In this document: positions 36,533-40,644 of the stretch, in pieces
How positions within the stretch are numbered: position 1 is the first letter of the stretch
Layout of the letters: each line of letters starts with the position of its first letter
DNA from: Clostridiaceae bacterium
GTDB taxonomy: Bacteria > Bacillota > Clostridia > Saccharofermentanales > UBA5734
Direction of reading: 5' to 3'
DNA: 40,644 nt
Assembly: GCA_012523135.1 (NCBI GenBank)
Contig: JAAYJD010000204.1
Span: 1-40,644 of the forward strand
Program-made: the position numbers and the translations under genes
Notes under the pieces: generated by a model
Told to the model about the DNA's origin: nothing
Database searches by the model: none
Seen by the model: the letters and a program-made list of their open reading frames with translations, nothing else

Positions 36533-37512
36533 GTGGTGCTGCGCACCTTGAGCTCCGGCTCGATCAGGATGCGCTGGCGTCCCCGGGACGGGAACGAGTC
36601 GATTTCACGCATCAAGGCCTGCAGGGCTGCGCATCCCAGCTTGTCGCGCGGCTGGGAGACGGTGCTGAGCCCGACCAGCGGCAGCGAGGCGCAGCCGATG
36701 TCATCAAAGCCGATGATACCCAGGTCGGCGGGCACCGCCAGATCGTGCTCGCGGGCATATTGCAGCACGCCCATGGCGATGATGTCGTTGCCGCAGAAGA
36801 CGGCATCCGGCGGTTTGGCCGTTTTCAGCAGTTCGGCGATCCGCGCGTAGCCGCTTTCCTGGCGGAACGGCCCGTAACTGATCAGGCGCGTATCGACCGC
36901 CAGGCTGTGCTCCTGGAGCGTCTTCTGGTAGGCCATCAGGCGGATCTGGTTGGAGGGCGATGTTTCGATGCCGCCGACATAGGCGATGCGCCGGTAACCG
37001 CGCTCGATCAGGTGGTTGACCGCCAATCGGGCGCCGGCCTCGTGGTCGACCTCGATATAGCTGAGATCGTCGGGCATGGCGTGCCAGAAGAGCACGACCG
37101 GCAAATTGAGCGCCTCGAGGGCTCCGGGTCGGATAAAAGCCGTCGGCTTGAGGATGATGCCCTCGACCCGTTGCTCGACCATGATGCGCAGCTTTTCCTG
37201 TTCCTTGACCGGATCCCAGCCGGTGTTGCAGATCATGGTCGTGAAGCCCGCCTCGTCGGCCGCGGCGTTGACCGCCATCGTGATGTCGGCAAAAAAAGGA
37301 TTGGACACATCCGGCACGATCACGGCGATGATGTCGGATTTTTTCCGAACCAGGCTGCGCGCGATGGCGTTGGGCTGGTAGCCCATTTCGCGGGCCAGTT
37401 CGAAGATGCGCTGGCGGGTCACCTCACTGACGTCGGATCGCCCGTTCAGGGCGCGTGAGACGGTCGCGTAGGAAACGCCGGCGCGTTCGGCAATGTCCTT
37501 GATCGTGATCAT
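36529..37512 (-). CDS. LacI-family transcriptional regulator
   Basis: This 327-residue DNA-binding regulator has a LacI-type headpiece at the extreme N-terminus (ITIKDIAERAGVSYATVSRALNG), including the hinge region QPNAIARSLVRKKS. A periplasmic-binding-protein-like effector domain follows, beginning IIAVIVPDVSNPFF and containing DAVFCGNDIIAMG and LGIIGFDDIGCASLPLVGLSTV. These are canonical for the PurR/CcpA-like branch. The effector cannot be named. The ATG overlaps the stop of the upstream alpha/beta hydrolase by four bases, so it is co-translated with it and most likely regulates its own operon, whose first gene is asd. No catabolic sugar genes sit nearby, which is unusual for a LacI protein. 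Confidence 0.94.
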   Translation of the reverse strand: MITIKDIAERAGVSYATVSRALNGRSDVSEVTRQRIFELAREMGYQPNAIARSLVRKKSDIIAVIVPDVSNPFFADITMAVNAAADEAGFTTMICNTGWDPVKEQEKLRIMVEQRVEGIILKPTAFIRPGALEALNLPVVLFWHAMPDDLSYIEVDHEAGARLAVNHLIERGYRRIAYVGGIETSPSNQIRLMAYQKTLQEHSLAVDTRLISYGPFRQESGYARIAELLKTAKPPDAVFCGNDIIAMGVLQYAREHDLAVPADLGIIGFDDIGCASLPLVGLSTVSQPRDKLGCAALQALMREIDSFPSRGRQRILIEPELKVRSTT

Positions 37513-38468
37513 AGCGGTTCGGTCCTCTCCTCCTGGCTGGCGAGGCGGTCGTGCCAGTCGGCGATGTCCTGCCAGACCTGGTTCCGGTTCACCTCGTTGA
37601 GCATCTCGTGGCGTCCGCCCGCATAGAGCTTCAGTTCCGCCTGGTTGCCGCTGGCCCGCAGCAGTTCGTGAACCGCGCGCGGTCCGGCGCCGTACTGGCC
37701 GATCGGGTCGGCTTCGCCGGAGAGCAGCAGGACCGGCAGCGCGCGCGGCACCCGGGATGCCCAGTCTGGCCGGGATACCCGATGCAGCCAGATCAGCAAG
37801 TCGCGGTAACCGGCGCTGGTGAAGGTGAAACCGCAGCGCGGATCGGCGTTGTACGCGTCGACAATCGCCTCATCCCGGCTCAGCCAGTCCACGGATGTCC
37901 GGGGGTTCTCGATCCGGTCCAGCTGTCCGGAAGCCATCAGTTTGGCCAGAAACGCGTTCGGCCGGCGCGGCCCGCCCAGCCAGACCGCCAGCCTGGCCAG
38001 GGCCAGGCCGGGCAGAACGGCGGGGTTGCGGCCGGATGTTCCGGAGAAAACGGCCCCCGCATAGCGGTCTCCTGACTGGGCGCAGACCAGGCGCGCGATA
38101 AACGAGCCCATGGAGTGCCCGAACAGGACGCAAGGCCGGCCGGGGACCGCCTGGCGGGCCAGTTCCAGGGCAGTTGAGACATCCGCAAGCACACGCTGGC
38201 TGCCCCGGCGGGGCCCAAAATAGCCCAGGTCGGCAGGATTCACGGCCGACCGGCCGTGGCCGGGCAGGTCGAAGATCAGGACCGCGTGCCCCTGGCCGGC
38301 CAGGAAACGGCAGAATGCGTCGTAACGGCCCATGTGCTCGGCCATGCCGTGCAGGATCTGGACCAGGAGGCGCGGCTCCCCCGCGGGCCGGTACAGGCGG
38401 GCCTGGATCAGGCCGGTGCCGGTTGCCGACGCGAAGGTGAATGATTCGGTGCGCTCATCGGGTGGCAT
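37509..38468 (-). CDS. Alpha/beta hydrolase, monoacylglycerol lipase / lysophospholipase type
   Basis: This 319-residue serine hydrolase has an N-terminal oxyanion-forming LVQILHGMAEHMGRYD, FDLPGHGRSA, and the nucleophile elbow LFGHSMGSFIARL with the catalytic serine near residue 120. The acid appears in LLLSGEADPIGQYG and the histidine in YAGGRHEMLNE. The HGMAEHMGRYDAFCRFLA block is diagnostic of the lysophospholipase/monoglyceride lipase group (Hydrolase_4). There is no signal peptide, so it should act in the cytosol on lipid esters; the substrate is inferred only at family level. AAAGGAA lies just before the ATG. It is 17 nt after asd and overlaps the LacI-family gene, so all three form one transcript. 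Confidence 0.92.
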   Translation of the reverse strand: MPPDERTESFTFASATGTGLIQARLYRPAGEPRLLVQILHGMAEHMGRYDAFCRFLAGQGHAVLIFDLPGHGRSAVNPADLGYFGPRRGSQRVLADVSTALELARQAVPGRPCVLFGHSMGSFIARLVCAQSGDRYAGAVFSGTSGRNPAVLPGLALARLAVWLGGPRRPNAFLAKLMASGQLDRIENPRTSVDWLSRDEAIVDAYNADPRCGFTFTSAGYRDLLIWLHRVSRPDWASRVPRALPVLLLSGEADPIGQYGAGPRAVHELLRASGNQAELKLYAGGRHEMLNEVNRNQVWQDIADWHDRLASQEERTEPL

Positions 38469-38485
38469 AAGCCGTTCCTTTCGCT

Positions 38486-39571
38486 TCAGCGGGCTGTCAG
38501 GTAGCCCTGGTGGACCAGCAGTTCGGCGGTCAGGATCGCGCCGCCGGCGGCACCGCGGATCGTGTTGTGGGACAGGCAGGCGAATTTCCAGTCAAAGACC
38601 GGATCCTCGCGCAAACGCCCGATCGTGATCGCCATGCCGCCGCCCGCCATGCTGTCCAGCGCCGGCTGGGGACGGTCGTCGTCCGGCTGGTAGATCAAGA
38701 ACGGCTGGGGTGCCGAAGGCAGTCCGGCCTGCTGGGGCAATCCGCTGAAACCAGCCCAGCTGTCCAGGATCTCCTGGCGGGAAACCGGCCGGGCGAAACG
38801 AACCGACAAGGCCGCCGTATGGCCTTCCTGGACCGCGACCCGGTAGCACTGGGCCGAGATTGACGGTTTGACGGCCTTGATGATCCCGCTGTTGCTGAGG
38901 GTGCCCCAGATCTTGAGCGGCTCTTGCTCGCTCTTGTCTTCTTCCCCCCCGATGTAGGGGATCAGGTTGCGTTCCATCTCCGGCCAGTCGGCGAACGTCT
39001 TGCCGGCCCCGGAGATCGCCTGGTAGGTGGCGACGATGATCGTCTCCGGCTCATAGGCCATCAAGGGCGCCAGCGCCGGCACATAGCTCTGGATCGAGCA
39101 GTTGGGCTTGCCCGCGATGAAGCCGCGCTTCGTGCCCAGGCGGCGGCGCTGGATTTCGATCAGGCCGGCGTGGTCCGGATTGACTTCCGGGATGATCATC
39201 GGCACATCCGCCGTCCAGCGGTGGGCGGAATTGTTGGACAAGACCGGTGTCTCCAGGCGGGCGATCCGCTCTTCCAGGGCGCGGATCTCATCCTTTTTCA
39301 TGTCGACGGCGCAGAACACGAAGTCGACCGAATCGATCCAGTCTTCCAGGTTGTCCGTTGCCAGCACCTTGAGGCCGGCGATGCCGGCCGGGATCGCCCC
39401 GGTCATCTTCCAGCGCCCTTCGACCGCCTCGCGGTAGGGCTTGCCAGCGGAGCGGGCAGATGCCGCCACCGCGGTCACGTCAAACCAGGGATGGTCCGCC
39501 AGCAGCGTGACAAAGCGCTGGCCGACATAGCCTGTTGCCCCGATGATACCGGTACGCAGTTTGTTTTTCAT
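38486..39571 (-). CDS. asd: Aspartate-semialdehyde dehydrogenase (archaeal/fungal type)
   Basis: Asd reduces beta-aspartyl phosphate to aspartate semialdehyde with NADPH, feeding lysine/diaminopimelate, threonine and methionine synthesis. The 361-residue protein begins TGIIGATGYVGQRFVTLL (nucleotide-binding). It has VLSNNSAHRW, IPEVNPDH, the nucleophile cysteine in GKPNCSIQSYV, and AISGAGKTFADWPEM, then the histidine-containing EGHTAALSVRF. These and the length match the archaeal/yeast-like subgroup rather than the E. coli type. The ORF start at 39634 would place coding sequence across the promoter palindrome. The ATG at 39571 with AGGTGGG 6 nt upstream is used. It is the first gene of an operon with a hydrolase and a LacI-type regulator. 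Confidence 0.96.
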   Translation of the reverse strand: MKNKLRTGIIGATGYVGQRFVTLLADHPWFDVTAVAASARSAGKPYREAVEGRWKMTGAIPAGIAGLKVLATDNLEDWIDSVDFVFCAVDMKKDEIRALEERIARLETPVLSNNSAHRWTADVPMIIPEVNPDHAGLIEIQRRRLGTKRGFIAGKPNCSIQSYVPALAPLMAYEPETIIVATYQAISGAGKTFADWPEMERNLIPYIGGEEDKSEQEPLKIWGTLSNSGIIKAVKPSISAQCYRVAVQEGHTAALSVRFARPVSRQEILDSWAGFSGLPQQAGLPSAPQPFLIYQPDDDRPQPALDSMAGGGMAITIGRLREDPVFDWKFACLSHNTIRGAAGGAILTAELLVHQGYLTAR

Positions 39572-39600
39572 TGCATTCCCACCTTTATGTCCACAAGATA

Positions 39601-39620
39601 CGGACAAATGTATTTGTCCG
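39601..39620. promoter_or_regulatory. Perfect 20-bp palindrome over the asd transcription start region (candidate operator)
   Basis: CGGACAAATGTATTTGTCCG has two exact 9-bp arms around GT. It lies between the -10 box and the ribosome site of asd, covering the predicted +1. The position and symmetry suit a repressor operator. An RNA hairpin in the leader is the alternative. It does not match the LexA box or a CG-centred LacI consensus. Confidence 0.7.
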
Positions 39621-39624
39621 ATGC

Positions 39625-39653
39625 ATTCTAACATATCCGGACGCCTGCCGCAA
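39625..39653 (-). promoter_or_regulatory. Sigma-A promoter of the asd operon
   Basis: On the minus strand TTGCGG (39653-39648), 17 nt and TAGAAT (39630-39625) precede asd by about 50 nt. Confidence 0.7.
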
Positions 39654-39687
39654 CGGGTACGCGCTGCCCTTATTATAGCCGATTATG

Positions 39688-39696
39688 TGTTAAAAT
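39688..39696 (+). promoter_or_regulatory. Candidate extended -10 promoter of the tyrosine recombinase gene
   Basis: TGTTAAAAT carries an extended TG and a -10 TAAAAT; no good -35 is present. It lies about 50 nt before the start codon. Confidence 0.4.
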
Positions 39697-39747
39697 GAAC
39701 CTATCGGCGCCATCTTGCGTCCTGCTGCGCGCCATTGGAGGTTGTTC

Positions 39748-40644
39748 ATGTCCCAAACGCCCCTTTTCGCCCGCCTGGAGCAGTTTCTGGATTATTTCCA
39801 GGCCATTCGTGAGCGCTCGCCCCTGACGATCCGCGAATACCGCTATGACCTGGTCCAGTTTTTCCGCTTCCTGCTGCGCCGGCGCGGCATGGCCGCGGCG
39901 GATACGCCCCTGGAAGAGATCGATGTCAGCGGCATCGACGACACGCTGCTCCGGTCGGTGCGCCTGACCGACCTCTATGCCTACATGACCTGGCTCAGCC
40001 GCGAACGCCGCTGCGGCCCGGCCGCCCGGGCCCGTCAGACGGCGGCCATCAAGGCCTTTTTCGCCTACCTGAAAAACAAGGCTTTCGTGCTCGAGGAGAA
40101 CCCGGCGCTCGAACTGGAGTCGCCCCGCCAGCTGCGCCAGCTGCCGCGCCATCTCTCGCTGGACGAGAGCCGCCAGCTCCTGGACACGGCAGATAACCCC
40201 GACAATCCCCGTGCGTCGCGCGATGTCTGTATCCTGACCTTGTTTCTCAACTGCGGCCTGCGCTTGTCCGAGCTGTGCTCGATCGATCTCGCCGACATCC
40301 GGGAGGACACCCTGGTCGTCCTGGGCAAGGGCGGCAAGGAACGGACGATCTATCTCAACGGCGCCTGTATCGACGCCCTCGAGGACTACCTGTCCGAGCG
40401 GCCCTCGGCCGCTCTCAAGGATCCGCAGGCGCTTTTCATCAGCCGCCTGCGCCGCCGGATCAGCCCCAAGACGGTCCAGCTGCTGCTCAAGAACTACCTG
40501 CTCCAGGCCGGACTGGATCCGCGCCGCTACTCTGTGCATAAGCTGCGCCACACCGCGGCCACCTTGATGTACAAGTACGGCAAGGTGGATATCCGCGCCC
40601 TGCAGCAGATCCTGGGCCACGCCAGTGTGGCGACCACCGAGAAC
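39748..40644 (+). CDS. Tyrosine recombinase, XerC/XerD-like (3' end outside window)
   Basis: This gene is absent from the ORF track because it has no stop inside the window. The ATG at 39748 has GGAGG 7 nt upstream, and 299 codons are open to the window edge. The N-terminal SAM-like core-binding domain (LEQFLDYFQAIRERSPLTIREYRYDL) is followed by the catalytic domain. The first arginine is in CGLRLSELCSIDL, the lysine in LGKGGKERTIYL, the H-x-x-R in SVHKLRHTAATLMYKYG, and the last histidine in LQQILGHASVATTE. The nucleophilic tyrosine should lie just beyond the cut. Length and motif forms fit the housekeeping XerC/XerD that resolves chromosome dimers. With no phage genes or att repeats in view, an integrase role is less likely. 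Divergent from asd. Confidence 0.93.
   Translation, partial: MSQTPLFARLEQFLDYFQAIRERSPLTIREYRYDLVQFFRFLLRRRGMAAADTPLEEIDVSGIDDTLLRSVRLTDLYAYMTWLSRERRCGPAARARQTAAIKAFFAYLKNKAFVLEENPALELESPRQLRQLPRHLSLDESRQLLDTADNPDNPRASRDVCILTLFLNCGLRLSELCSIDLADIREDTLVVLGKGGKERTIYLNGACIDALEDYLSERPSAALKDPQALFISRLRRRISPKTVQLLLKNYLLQAGLDPRRYSVHKLRHTAATLMYKYGKVDIRALQQILGHASVATTEN

Overview
The window looks like a chromosomal segment of a high-GC Firmicute, most likely class Clostridia. The evidence is the order miaB-mutS-mutL-miaA-hfq-lexA, a PyrR-type attenuator in front of a pyrimidine operon, a T-box leader in front of leuA, a LexA box of Gram-positive type (CGAAC-N4-GTTCG), purine-rich Shine-Dalgarno sites, and tRNA genes with encoded CCA ends. 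Assignment below class is not safe from sequence alone. Coding density is high, and many neighbouring genes overlap by 4 nt (ATGA), which implies long translationally coupled operons. No insertion sequence, prophage, CRISPR array or other clear mobile element was seen.

Layout. 1-2.1 kb: the 3' part of murD, a nitroreductase, a convergent GNAT acetyltransferase and a minus-strand tRNA-Met/tRNA-Tyr pair with its own promoter and terminator. 2.1-3.5 kb: a minus-strand multi-pass permease and tRNA-Leu. The tRNA-Leu promoter overlaps the divergent pyr promoter. 3.5-12.4 kb: the de novo pyrimidine operon pyrR-pyrB-pyrC-pyrF-carB-pyrK-pyrD behind a PyrR-binding leader; carA is absent. 12.5-15.4 kb: an orotate phosphoribosyltransferase-like gene, a YgjP-type metallopeptidase, a short-chain dehydrogenase and an unknown membrane protein. 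15.5-21.1 kb: DAHP synthase followed by a MoxR/DUF58/transglutaminase triad. 21.1-28.5 kb: miaB-mutS-mutL-miaA-hfq. 28.4-30.5 kb: lexA (convergent with and overlapping hfq), a divergent single-pass membrane protein, and a minus-strand acetyltransferase with a perfect LexA box just upstream. 30.5-34.4 kb: an FtsX-type ABC permease and its ATPase. 34.4-39.6 kb, minus strand: leuA with its T-box, then an asd/hydrolase/LacI operon. 39.7 kb to the end: a tyrosine recombinase running off the window and missing from the supplied ORF track.

How the genes work together. The pyr operon makes UMP under PyrR attenuation. leuA responds to uncharged tRNA-Leu through its T-box. asd and DAHP synthase feed other amino-acid pathways. 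The miaB-mutSL-miaA-hfq block combines tRNA modification of A37, mismatch repair and RNA chaperoning. lexA sits between two candidate SOS loci: a YneA-positioned membrane protein and a GNAT enzyme.

The most interesting signals are the perfect LexA box on the acetyltransferase, the membrane protein divergent from lexA, a perfect 20-bp palindrome over the asd start region, the lack of carA, the atypical OPRT-like protein, a probably leaderless ABC permease mRNA, and two convergent gene pairs whose coding ends overlap. I saw nothing that amounts to a complete new defence or mobile system.
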